From DATGMS01 sp040905145 (lineage in GTDB: Bacteria > Bacteroidota > Bacteroidia > Cytophagales > Cyclobacteriaceae), in assembly GCA_040905145.1 (NCBI GenBank), contig JBBDSC010000231.1:7181-71180 (forward strand): a DNA stretch of 64,000 nt, read 5' to 3'. Below the pieces are notes generated by a model. The model searched no databases and was not told the DNA's origin. It worked only from the letters and a program-made list of their open reading frames with translations. Below, piece by piece: positions 53,068 through 61,426 of this stretch. Made by a program: the position numbers and the translations under genes. Position 1 is the first letter of the stretch, and each line of letters begins with the position of its first letter.

Positions 53068-54132
53068 ATGACATTATTGATTGTCTATTTTTCCCTTGCC
53101 ATTGCAGTATCTTTCCTTTGTTCTCTACTGGAAGCAGCTTTGCTCTCCGTCACCCCGTCTTATATCGTTTCAGAAGAGGAAAAAGGCAAAACTTACGCTA
53201 CTCAACTAAAGGGACTCAAAACCAATATTGATAAGCCCTTAGCTTCAATACTCTCTTATAATACCATTGCCCACACGGTTGGTGCCGCCGGGGTAGGTGC
53301 GCAGGCCGTTGCCGTATTCGGAGAGGAATATTTTGGGGTGATTTCTGCCGTTTTAACGATTGCTATTTTGGTTTTTTCCGAAATTATACCTAAATCCATG
53401 GGGGCCAGATATTGGAGGCAGATTGCGCCGTTTATGGGGGGAGTATTAAAAATCATGATTTACAGTCTATACCCGTTGGTAAAATTCTCTGAATTTATAA
53501 CCAGGGCTTTTAGCAAAGGAGGAAAGCAAACTACAAGTCGGGAAGAAGTAGCAGCACTCACGAGCTTGGCCGCAAAGGAAGGGGTATTTGAAGAAAATGA
53601 ATCGAAAATAATCCATAACCTGATCCGGTTTAAGTCCATCAGGGTAGGTAGTGTGATGACACCCAGAACTGTGGTATTTGCCATTGAAGAAAATAAATCC
53701 TTAAAGGAGCTGTTCGATATCAAAAGGGCCAGGCGCTTTTCCCGGATTCCTGTATACAAGGATTCCATAGACAATATAAGGGGGTATGTGCTTAAATATG
53801 ATATATTGGATAAGTTGGCCAGTGATGAATTTGACCATACAATTAAGGAATTGACCAGGGAAATGACAGTGATTTTCGAGCATTATTCCATCCCATCTGT
53901 TTTGGAGCTCTTAATGAGTAAAAGGGAACATATTGCCTTGGTGGTAGACGAATATGGAGGAATGGCGGGAATTGTGACCTTGGAAGATATATTGGAGACT
54001 TTATTGGGGCTGGAGATCCAGGATGAATCTGACAGTGAAGTAGACATGCAGCAGTTGGCCAGAAATCAATGGACGGCCAGGGCCAAAAAGCTGGGATTGA
54101 TATTTTCTCAAGATGGGGAAAACATAGATTGA
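53068..54132 (+). CDS. CNNM/CorC-type membrane protein with CBS domains
   Basis: A 354-residue protein with an N-terminal DUF21 membrane domain (about 1-150, four hydrophobic segments; SLLEAALLSVTPSYI at the start and SILSYNTIAHTVGAAGVGA), then paired CBS domains (about 190-330; VGSVMTPRTVVFAIEENKSL and EHIALVVDEYGGMAGIVTLEDILETLLG). The usual C-terminal CorC/HlyC transporter-associated domain is missing or very short. Family members act in magnesium or cobalt handling. ATG at 53068. The helicase gene follows 33 bp after its stop. Confidence 0.92.
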   Translation: MTLLIVYFSLAIAVSFLCSLLEAALLSVTPSYIVSEEEKGKTYATQLKGLKTNIDKPLASILSYNTIAHTVGAAGVGAQAVAVFGEEYFGVISAVLTIAILVFSEIIPKSMGARYWRQIAPFMGGVLKIMIYSLYPLVKFSEFITRAFSKGGKQTTSREEVAALTSLAAKEGVFEENESKIIHNLIRFKSIRVGSVMTPRTVVFAIEENKSLKELFDIKRARRFSRIPVYKDSIDNIRGYVLKYDILDKLASDEFDHTIKELTREMTVIFEHYSIPSVLELLMSKREHIALVVDEYGGMAGIVTLEDILETLLGLEIQDESDSEVDMQQLARNQWTARAKKLGLIFSQDGENID

Positions 54133-54165
54133 TTAACCATTGCTTATCCCATTACCCACATCAAG

Positions 54166-55467
54166 ATGCTTGACCAAATTTTAAAAAATTTAAATTTTTC
54201 TGCTTTAAATCCTATGCAGGAAGAAACCTTGAAAACCTGCAAAAGAGAGGACAATGTATTGATCCTTTCTCCTACCGGATCAGGCAAAACCATCGCTTTT
54301 TTACTGCCCATACTGGAAAATCTGGATCCCGGTTCCAAAGCCATTCAAAGTCTGATCATTGTTCCATCCCGGGAACTGGGGTTACAAATAGAAAAGGTCT
54401 TTAAATCGATGAAAACATCATTTAAGGTTACCGTATGCTATGGTGGACACGAAATGAGAGTAGAGAGAAACAATCTTTCAGTTCCCCCTGCTGTGCTGGT
54501 TGGAACTCCCGGGAGGTTGGTTGATCATATTCAAAAAGAAAATATAGATCTGAGCCAAGTGGAAACACTTGTCCTGGATGAATTTGACAAATCCCTGGAA
54601 TTTGGTTTTGAAAATGAAATGAAAGGTATTTTAAGGTATATGCCGGGAATTAAAAAAAGAATCCTTACTTCTGCCACCCATGCGGTAAAAATCCCCGCTT
54701 TTATAGGGATGAAAGATTATGCCAAATTGGATTATTCAGGGGAGCAAATTCCCCAACAGCTTACTTTGAAAATGGTGCGGGCGGATAGAAATGATAAATT
54801 TGAGGCGGTGGTAAAACTGTTGGGCAAGTTGGGAAATGATCCTGTTTTGGTTTTTTGTAATCATAAAGATGCCGTGGCGCGTATCAGTGAGTTGTTAAAT
54901 GAGCGGGGAGTTATCCATGAGACTTTCCATGGAAATCTTGGTCAGGATGAGAGGGAAAGGGCTTTGATCAAATTCAGGAATGGGAGTGTCAAGATAATGG
55001 TGACCACGGATTTGGCCTCTAGGGGTTTGGATATCCCCGAAGTGCAGTATGTAGTACATTATCAATTGCCTTCCAAAGAAGAGGCATTTATTCACCGAAA
55101 TGGCCGGACTGCCAGGATGATGGCCAGTGGTACCGCCTATTTGTTGCTGGCAGAAAGGGAATCCTTGCCAAAATACTTGGAAGCTGTTCCAGAAGAAGAA
55201 TTTTTAGAGGAAACCATGACTCCCAGGGAACCGGAATGGAAGACCATTTACATCAGCGGGGGCAAAAAGGACAAAATCAACAAAGTGGATATTGTAGGTT
55301 GGCTGCTTCAAAAAGGAAACCTAGCCAAAGATGACCTTGGAAAAATCGAGGTGAAGGATTTCGGAAGTTATGTGGCCATCAAACGGGATAAAGTAGAAGA
55401 TCTTATTCCACTGCTGGTCAGTGAAAAGTTAAAAAAGAAGAAAGTGAAGGTCCAAGTGGCAGGGTGA
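54166..55467 (+). CDS. DEAD-box-type RNA helicase with DbpA-like C-terminal domain
   Basis: A 433-residue ATP-dependent RNA helicase: the Q-motif region (NPMQEE), P-loop PTGSGKT (36-42), motif Ib (GTPGRL), motif II as DEFD (138-141) rather than DEAD, motif III SAT (169-171) and motif VI HRNGRTAR. The last about 75 residues (SGGKKDKINKVDIVGWLL .. FGSYVAIKRDKVEDLI) match the DbpA-type RNA-binding domain, which targets 23S rRNA, so a ribosome-assembly role is likely. ATG at 54166. It follows the CNNM gene by 33 bp and may share its promoter. Confidence 0.92.
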   Translation: MLDQILKNLNFSALNPMQEETLKTCKREDNVLILSPTGSGKTIAFLLPILENLDPGSKAIQSLIIVPSRELGLQIEKVFKSMKTSFKVTVCYGGHEMRVERNNLSVPPAVLVGTPGRLVDHIQKENIDLSQVETLVLDEFDKSLEFGFENEMKGILRYMPGIKKRILTSATHAVKIPAFIGMKDYAKLDYSGEQIPQQLTLKMVRADRNDKFEAVVKLLGKLGNDPVLVFCNHKDAVARISELLNERGVIHETFHGNLGQDERERALIKFRNGSVKIMVTTDLASRGLDIPEVQYVVHYQLPSKEEAFIHRNGRTARMMASGTAYLLLAERESLPKYLEAVPEEEFLEETMTPREPEWKTIYISGGKKDKINKVDIVGWLLQKGNLAKDDLGKIEVKDFGSYVAIKRDKVEDLIPLLVSEKLKKKKVKVQVAG

Positions 55468-55477
55468 ATTTTTTTTT

Positions 55478-55620
55478 GGTATTTAGTATATGGTATGAAG
55501 TATTTGTACAAGGTACGATGTACAAAGAGACCGGAGAGGAAGGCGGAAGAAGAAGTCTTTCTTATACTTTGTACCTTGCACTTAGTACTTCTCCGCTTAG
55601 GGAAGACCAAACCGTAAATA
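55478..55620. repeat. Intergenic repeat with GTAC and GACCGGAGA words
   Basis: After the helicase stop lies a run of repeats: GGTATTTAGTATAT (55478-55491), GTACAAGGT (55506-55514) and AGACCGGAGA (55528-55537). The same three words, in other order, occur on the minus strand at 32717-32778; AGACCGGAGAC also recurs at 57130. GTACAAGGTAC and GTACCTTGCAC are inverted about 65 bases apart. No gene is seen to 55738. Confidence 0.6.
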
Positions 55621-55738
55621 TTAAATGATGCATTTTTGTAGTTTATGGTTAACTTCGGCCATGAAATGAATAAGGCCCAGCAATTGAATATACCCAATGG
55701 GTTCTAAAGCCAAACCTGCCCAATGAACACTAACATCC

Positions 55739-57112
55739 ATGATTTCTGTGAGAAACAAAGGTAGAAAAATAGTAATAATCGGTAATGGTATAGCAGGAAT
55801 TACTTGTGCGAGGAATATCCGGAAAATTGATTCCTCCGCAATTATAATAGTGATATCCGGGGAGTCGGAACACTTTTTTAGCAGAACAGCTTTGATGTAC
55901 CTCTACATGGGGCACATGAAGTACGAGCATATCAAGCCGTACGAAGATTGGTTCTGGGGAAAAAATAGAATAGAACTTGTCCATGCTTGGGTCACTAAGG
56001 TTGATTTTCAAGCAAAGGAATTTGCCTTGGATTCAGGTTCTAAGATGTCTTATGATCTGTTGATCTTAGCGACAGGTTCCAAACCCAATAAGTTTGGATG
56101 GCCCGGGCAAGACCTGAAAGGGGTCCAAGGACTTTATTCCAAGCAGGATTTGGAATTAATGGAAAGGAATACCAAAGGGATCAAACATGCCGTTGTAGTA
56201 GGGGGTGGACTGATAGGAATTGAGATGGCAGAGATGCTTAGCAGTAGGGATATTCCTGTCACTTTCCTGGTGAGGGAGGCTGCTTTTTGGGATATTGTTT
56301 TGCCCAAAGAGGAGGCTGAAATGGTGGAAAGACATATGCGGGAACATCACATCGACCTGCGATTAAATACCGAGCTCAAGGAAATTATTGACGATGGCAT
56401 GGGGAAAGTAAAGGCTGTTCTTACTGATGGGGGGGAAACAATCCCTTGTCAGTTTGTAGGGCTGACTACTGGGGTCTCCCCCAATACCGGTTTTTTCAAA
56501 GGTACACCTTTGGAAATAAATAGGGGGATAGTGGTAGATGAGTTCTTTTCCACTTCCATTGATCATGTATTTGCCATAGGGGATTGTGCCGAATTCAAAA
56601 AGGCTCCTGGTCCCAACAGAAAAGAAATAGAACAGGTCTGGTATACCGGAAGAATGCATGGGGAAACCTTGGCCTATACTTTAACGGTTAAACCGGTACC
56701 TTATCGGCCAGGGGTCTGGTTTAATTCCGCAAAATTCTTTGACATAGAATATCAGACTTATGGCACTGTACCCAATAAAATTACCGAAGGGATTTCCTCG
56801 TTTTATTGGGAACATGAAAATGGCAGGATCTGTTTTAGAGCTGTGTTTGATACAGGGACCAATATCTTTATAGGAGCAAATGCTCTCGGATTCAGGCTGC
56901 GGCATGTTTTTATGGACAAAGCCATTAAAGAAGGCTGGGAAATAGATCAAGTGATGGAAAACCTGTACCGGGCGGACTTCAATCCCGAATTTTATCAGAA
57001 CAACCAGGAAAGCATTCTGGAAAAATATAACCGGAAATTCGGAAAAAACATTCCTTCCAGAAAAAGGGGATGGTGGTCTAATTGGTTGAAGAAGGTAGTA
57101 TCGAGTAGTTAA
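55739..57112 (+). CDS. FAD/NAD(P)-dependent oxidoreductase (rubredoxin/nitrite reductase type)
   Basis: A 457-residue flavoprotein. The FAD-binding GNGIAG (15-20) is at the N-terminus, the NAD(P)-binding VVGGGLIG (153-160) is in the middle and the second FAD motif FAIGDCAEF (278-286) follows. This layout is that of rubredoxin/ferredoxin reductases and of the N-terminal half of NirB; there is no redox-active disulfide. The C-terminal 150 residues add an uncharacterised domain. ATG at 55739. Co-oriented with a membrane 4Fe-4S protein and a GT2; it probably feeds electrons from NAD(P)H to the iron-sulfur protein (inference). Confidence 0.88.
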   Translation: MISVRNKGRKIVIIGNGIAGITCARNIRKIDSSAIIIVISGESEHFFSRTALMYLYMGHMKYEHIKPYEDWFWGKNRIELVHAWVTKVDFQAKEFALDSGSKMSYDLLILATGSKPNKFGWPGQDLKGVQGLYSKQDLELMERNTKGIKHAVVVGGGLIGIEMAEMLSSRDIPVTFLVREAAFWDIVLPKEEAEMVERHMREHHIDLRLNTELKEIIDDGMGKVKAVLTDGGETIPCQFVGLTTGVSPNTGFFKGTPLEINRGIVVDEFFSTSIDHVFAIGDCAEFKKAPGPNRKEIEQVWYTGRMHGETLAYTLTVKPVPYRPGVWFNSAKFFDIEYQTYGTVPNKITEGISSFYWEHENGRICFRAVFDTGTNIFIGANALGFRLRHVFMDKAIKEGWEIDQVMENLYRADFNPEFYQNNQESILEKYNRKFGKNIPSRKRGWWSNWLKKVVSSS

Positions 57113-57117
57113 TATCA

Positions 57118-57250
57118 AGATGTTAAAATAGACCGGAGACGGAAGAGGTATAATAGAGAAAAAGTGTTCAGGGAGTGACATGGCGGTGTCATGACTGAAG
57201 GCCGGGATGGGGGAGATGCCGTGGACAGTGGTCCGTCGACTGATCAAAGT
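57118..57250. repeat. Intergenic repeat inside the redox gene set
   Basis: AGACCGGAGACGGAAGA (57130-57146) shares its first 11 bases with the minus strand near 32768-32778 and 10 bases with 55528-55537. Further words (TGACATGGCGGTGTCA, GGACAGTGGTCCGTCGAC) form short imperfect palindromes. It lies in the 234 bp between the oxidoreductase and the 4Fe-4S gene. Confidence 0.5.
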
Positions 57251-57346
57251 AAGGGATGGAGAGATGAAGAGACAATTCTTCATTACCTTTCCATAATAAT
57301 TTCAATATTCAATAAGCCGATAACCAATAACTCAATAACCAAATAG

Positions 57347-58894
57347 ATGAAATTGATCCAAAAAAGCGGGCTGATCTTATTTTTTTCGGGTTTCTTTATC
57401 TTCAGCATTATTCCTTTTTTAGGAGATTTCAAGCTGACTGACAGTGACCTTAAGGTAAATTTACAAGAAGAACATTATGAAAGGTTAAGGGAACCGCTAA
57501 CCTCTATGGCTGGCAAAACCTATTCTTCCAACATCGTTTTTGTAAGGGACTTCAATAAGTATTTTGAGGGATACAATGATAAATTTAAATCTGAAGAAAA
57601 CTGGAATGATGTAATTTGGGATGATTATGCTTTTGTGGTGACCAAAGCGGCCACTACTGGTTGGATATTGGATTATAATTTATTGTTGTTCTTTTTGTCC
57701 ATTGGAGTAGGGGTGCTTGGAGCTATGTTGTACATCTGGCCCGCCCATCGTCAGGAGCCGGCAGGCATAAAGAACAACGGCATCTATTTTTCTTCCTTGA
57801 AGGCCAGGGGGTTTTTGGGGATAGTGTTAGGGGTTTACCTTATAGGGATATACATCGTCCTCTATTGGTTTCCGGAATACATCACCAATCTAGCCCTTAT
57901 AGCAGATCCTTTGAGTTATGCCTTATCCGGCAGCCCTGCCAGTCAGTGGTTTATTTATGGATTGATCTATACACTGGCTATCCTGGTGATGGGGATCAGG
58001 ATGTTCAGAAAATACAAAGGCAATAAATATCAGACGCTGAGAACAGCTTCTGTCATGTTTTTTCAATTGTCCTTTGCGTTTATCATACCTGAAATTTTGG
58101 TGCTGATGAACATGCCCTGGCATGATTTCAAAAATATCTGGCCATTGGATTACTCATTTTTTTTCGATTTCAGACTGGATCAAATGCTTAGTAGTGGAGC
58201 ATTGGGCATGTTTATGCTGGTTTGGGGAATTATTCTGATTGTTTTGGGGGTGCCACTTCTTAGTTATTTTTATGGGAAAAGATGGTACTGCTCCTGGATT
58301 TGCGGATGTGGAGGGTTGGCCGAAACAGCAGGGGACCCTTACCGGCACTTGTCGGACAAATCCTTAAAGGCATGGAAAATAGAACGGTATATGGTCCATT
58401 CAGTATTGGTCATTATAGTAGGGGTTACCCTGGTGACCATTGCCAATTATTTTGCAGAATTTGATCTTTTGGGAGGTGCTACCGGTGTACTTCACGAGTG
58501 GTATGGGTTTATAATTGGAGCCGCTTTTGCGGGAGTCATAGGAGTTGGTTTTTATCCGTTTATGGGAAACAGGGTTTGGTGTAGGTTCGGATGTCCTTTG
58601 GCCGCTTATATAGGAATTGTTCAGCGGTTTAAGTCCAGGTTCAGGATCACTACCAATGGCGGACAGTGCATTTCCTGCGGTAATTGTTCAACTTATTGTG
58701 AAATGGGGATTGACGTAAAATGGTATGCCCAAAGGGGCCAGAATATAGTTCGGGCTTCTTGTGTGGGTTGCGGGGTCTGTTCTGCGGTATGCCCCAGGGG
58801 AGTGCTGAAATTGGAAAATCGGGAAGAAGCAGGCAGGATTAATGAACATCCCATCATTATAGGCAATGACTCTGTGAAGATACATGCTCAATGA
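57347..58894 (+). CDS. Polytopic membrane 4Fe-4S protein (NapH/NosR/CcoG-like)
   Basis: A 515-residue protein with about seven membrane helices, two cytoplasmic Cys pairs in the membrane part (C315/C319 in WYCSWICGCGG, C412/C416 in WCRFGCPLA) and a C-terminal double-cluster ferredoxin domain (C441-x2-C444-x2-C447-x3-C451 and C472-x2-C475-x2-C478-x3-C482). The ensemble resembles NapH/NosR/CcoG electron-transfer proteins. The extra N-terminal periplasmic region (about 25-105) is unassigned. ATG at 57347. Its last four bases overlap the GT2 start (ATGA), so the two proteins are translated together. Donor and acceptor of electrons are unknown. Confidence 0.9.
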   Translation: MKLIQKSGLILFFSGFFIFSIIPFLGDFKLTDSDLKVNLQEEHYERLREPLTSMAGKTYSSNIVFVRDFNKYFEGYNDKFKSEENWNDVIWDDYAFVVTKAATTGWILDYNLLLFFLSIGVGVLGAMLYIWPAHRQEPAGIKNNGIYFSSLKARGFLGIVLGVYLIGIYIVLYWFPEYITNLALIADPLSYALSGSPASQWFIYGLIYTLAILVMGIRMFRKYKGNKYQTLRTASVMFFQLSFAFIIPEILVLMNMPWHDFKNIWPLDYSFFFDFRLDQMLSSGALGMFMLVWGIILIVLGVPLLSYFYGKRWYCSWICGCGGLAETAGDPYRHLSDKSLKAWKIERYMVHSVLVIIVGVTLVTIANYFAEFDLLGGATGVLHEWYGFIIGAAFAGVIGVGFYPFMGNRVWCRFGCPLAAYIGIVQRFKSRFRITTNGGQCISCGNCSTYCEMGIDVKWYAQRGQNIVRASCVGCGVCSAVCPRGVLKLENREEAGRINEHPIIIGNDSVKIHAQ

Positions 58895-60363
58895 TCATTA
58901 TTTATTTCTTTATTGTCCTTTATATACTGGCCATGCTGTTTATTTTGGTGTACAGTTTGGCCCAGGGACACTTGCTGTTCCATTTTTTACAATATTACAA
59001 GCGGCCCGTCCCCTTAGTAAAGTTAGGAGGTGGGAAATTACCTTTGGTCACCATTCAACTTCCTGTATATAACGAAAGGTATGTAGTGGAGCGGTTGATT
59101 TCCGCCGTGGCTGCCTTGAATTACCCCCACGATAAACTGGAAATCCAGTTGTTGGATGACAGTACAGATGAGACGCAGCAATTGATCCGGGAGAAAATCA
59201 AGCAATTTCCTGGGCTTGATATTCATTACCTGCACAGGACCGATCGGACAGGTTTTAAAGCAGGGGCATTAAGGGATGGTTTAAAGGTAGCCAAGGGAGA
59301 ATTTATCACCATATTTGATGCTGATTTTGTACCTGATCCGGATTTCCTTATCAAAATCCTTCCTTACTTCTCGGAGCCGAAAGTAGGGATGGTGCAAAGT
59401 CGCTGGACACACCTCAACAAGGATTATTCTCTCCTTACCCAACTACAGGCTTTTGCCCTGGATGCCCATTTTCTTGTGGAGCAGGTCGGCAGGAACCGGC
59501 AAAAAGCTTTTATCAATTTTAATGGCACGGGGGGGGTTTGGCGTAAAAGCTGTATCCTTGATGCCGGCAACTGGCAGGATGATACCTTAACAGAGGATTT
59601 GGATTTGAGTTATCGGGCCCAACAAAAGGGTTGGCAATTTATCTATAGACCTGAAATAGAATCACCCGCAGAACTTCCCCCCATCATGAGCGCCATTAAA
59701 TCCCAGCAGTTTCGTTGGACCAAAGGAGGGGCGGAATGTGCGGTTAAGCATTTCAGGGATGTCTGGCAAAAGCCTTTCCCCTTTCGCATAAAATTTCATG
59801 CCATGGCCCACTTGTTCAACAGTGTCATTTTTATTGCGATTTTAGTGGGAAGTTTGAGCAGTGTCCCAGTTTGGTGGGCTGCCCAACAGGACTTGATTGA
59901 TCCTTTTTATTTTCGTTATGGGGCTGTTTTACTGGTAGGATTTATCATTATTGCCCTGGTGTATATTACGGCCTATTTCCACACCCAAGGTAGCTTTTGG
60001 TCCAAATTGCGGAGGCTTATTTGGCAACTTCCCTTATTTCTTTCCGTGTCAATGGGTTTGTCCCTGCATAATTCCCGGGCGGTATGGCAAGGTCTCCGCG
60101 GCAAAAGGACCTCTTTTGTCCGGACCCCGAAGTTCAATTTGAAAGATAGGGGAGATTCTTCCTGGAATAAAAACCTTTATATCCATTTCAAGCTCCCCTT
60201 TATCACTTTTCTTGAAGGGGGAATTGGCTTACTTTTCATTGTGGTGGCAGGGATCAGTATGTACTATCAATCCTTCGAAATGCTGCCATTTCACATCATG
60301 TTAGCCATAGGTTACACCATGGTTTTTTATGCCTCCTTCAGGTCTTATAAAGGAATGACATGA
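58891..60363 (+). CDS. Membrane GT2 glycosyltransferase, cellulose synthase-like
   Basis: A 490-residue processive-type family 2 glycosyltransferase. One N-terminal helix (about 1-25), then the cytoplasmic catalytic domain with DD at 89-90 (LLDDSTDE), DAD 143-145 (FDADFVP), TEDLD 234-238 and the QQFRW motif (272-276), then about four C-terminal helices. The set is complete, so it should polymerise or transfer a sugar at the inner membrane; cellulose, mannan or a glycolipid product cannot be told apart. No PilZ domain is present. ATG at 58891 overlaps the 4Fe-4S gene by 4 bp, an unusual partner. Followed by a 319 bp gap. Confidence 0.9.
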   Translation: MIIIYFFIVLYILAMLFILVYSLAQGHLLFHFLQYYKRPVPLVKLGGGKLPLVTIQLPVYNERYVVERLISAVAALNYPHDKLEIQLLDDSTDETQQLIREKIKQFPGLDIHYLHRTDRTGFKAGALRDGLKVAKGEFITIFDADFVPDPDFLIKILPYFSEPKVGMVQSRWTHLNKDYSLLTQLQAFALDAHFLVEQVGRNRQKAFINFNGTGGVWRKSCILDAGNWQDDTLTEDLDLSYRAQQKGWQFIYRPEIESPAELPPIMSAIKSQQFRWTKGGAECAVKHFRDVWQKPFPFRIKFHAMAHLFNSVIFIAILVGSLSSVPVWWAAQQDLIDPFYFRYGAVLLVGFIIIALVYITAYFHTQGSFWSKLRRLIWQLPLFLSVSMGLSLHNSRAVWQGLRGKRTSFVRTPKFNLKDRGDSSWNKNLYIHFKLPFITFLEGGIGLLFIVVAGISMYYQSFEMLPFHIMLAIGYTMVFYASFRSYKGMT

Positions 60364-60682
60364 TACATCATACCGTCACTTTTTGAAAAAAGAACTGATA
60401 TTCGTCTATAAGGTCCATTCGAATCAGATTAATCAATAAGAAAAAATAAATCATAGTATACTTTAACATGTGCAAAATTTCTTTATATATTTAAATATAA
60501 TAACGAAAAATGCTTTAAATCAACCCCGTAGAAGAGGCTTTTTTAGATGTAATGAATTTTAGGGTGAAAAATATCTCTTATTATTCCAGAATTTTCAAAA
60601 TTGGCTTTACCTGGTTGGTAAGAGTTTGTTTTAGCATTGTTTTCAACAAAATAAGACGTATAAAGAAACCATAAAACCCAAA
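60364..60682. other. Intergenic region before the ECF sigma gene
   Basis: AT-rich, no gene seen. A TAGCATTG-like element (one mismatch from TAnnTTTG) lies near 60635 but has no well-spaced partner. No terminator with a good stem was found for the GT2 unit. Confidence 0.45.
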
Positions 60683-61279
60683 ATGCCATCAAAAGATGAT
60701 ACACGAAATCAACAGTTAGCCAAAAAGCTCAAAGAAGGAGATATAGCTGCTTTTGATGCATTGTTTTATGCTTTTGAACCTGCGCTGTATGCTTATGCGA
60801 TGAAACTTACCCACAGCGCTGAGGATGCAAAAGAAGTGGTGCAGGAGGTTTTTCTGAAGGTGTGGGAAAAAAGGGAACAGATTGATCCACAATATAATTT
60901 TGACAGTTTCCTTTATACTATCGCCAAAAACCTGGTTTATAATAAAGCCAAACATAGGGCCTATGGTTTTGCTTATAAAGAACATGTGGCTTTGTATGGT
61001 AGTCAAACAGAAAATGTCACTGAAAATATGGTTCATTTTAATGAAATGGATGTCTTAATACAATCAGTCTGCCGACAACTGCCCCCGGTACGAAAAGAAG
61101 TTTTTATGCTGAGTCGTATCGAGGGGCTAAGCCACAGTGAAATTGCTGAAAAACTTAATACGAGTACCAGCAATGTTAAAAACCATATCCATAAAGCGCT
61201 ACTTTTCCTGAAAGAACAAATCCGGATCCATGAAATCGTTCCGGTGATTTTATTTTTTCCCATCTATTTCCTTTTCTGA
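60683..61279 (+). CDS. ECF sigma-70 factor (Bacteroidota RpoE-like)
   Basis: A 198-residue ECF sigma factor. Region 2 (about 24-90) has DAKEVVQEVFLKVWEKRE (the core-binding 2.2 motif) and region 4 (about 120-180) has the recognition helix SHSEIAEKLNTSTSNVKNHIHKAL. A hydrophobic C-terminal tail (VPVILFFPIYFLF) is common in Bacteroidota ECF factors. ATG at 60683. It directs transcription of its own cluster when released by the FecR anti-sigma encoded 147 bp downstream; the STN-type SusC completes the cell-surface signalling triad. Confidence 0.95.
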   Translation: MPSKDDTRNQQLAKKLKEGDIAAFDALFYAFEPALYAYAMKLTHSAEDAKEVVQEVFLKVWEKREQIDPQYNFDSFLYTIAKNLVYNKAKHRAYGFAYKEHVALYGSQTENVTENMVHFNEMDVLIQSVCRQLPPVRKEVFMLSRIEGLSHSEIAEKLNTSTSNVKNHIHKALLFLKEQIRIHEIVPVILFFPIYFLF

Positions 61280-61426
61280 ACTGCTATAAAATCAAACCAA
61301 AAATTGGATTTAATAATGTCTACATTAGATTTTTTTTGCAAAATGAAAATTTGTTAATTTTTTTATCATTGAGAGGTGGCCCTGGGGAGTAGTTGGTTGT
61401 ATTATATATTAAGGGCAAAGAATCTC

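Noticed and set aside
61376..61426. A GTG start for the FecR gene
   Set aside because: It adds 17 residues unlike FecR N-termini; ATG 61427 gives the usual start before the sigma-binding helix.
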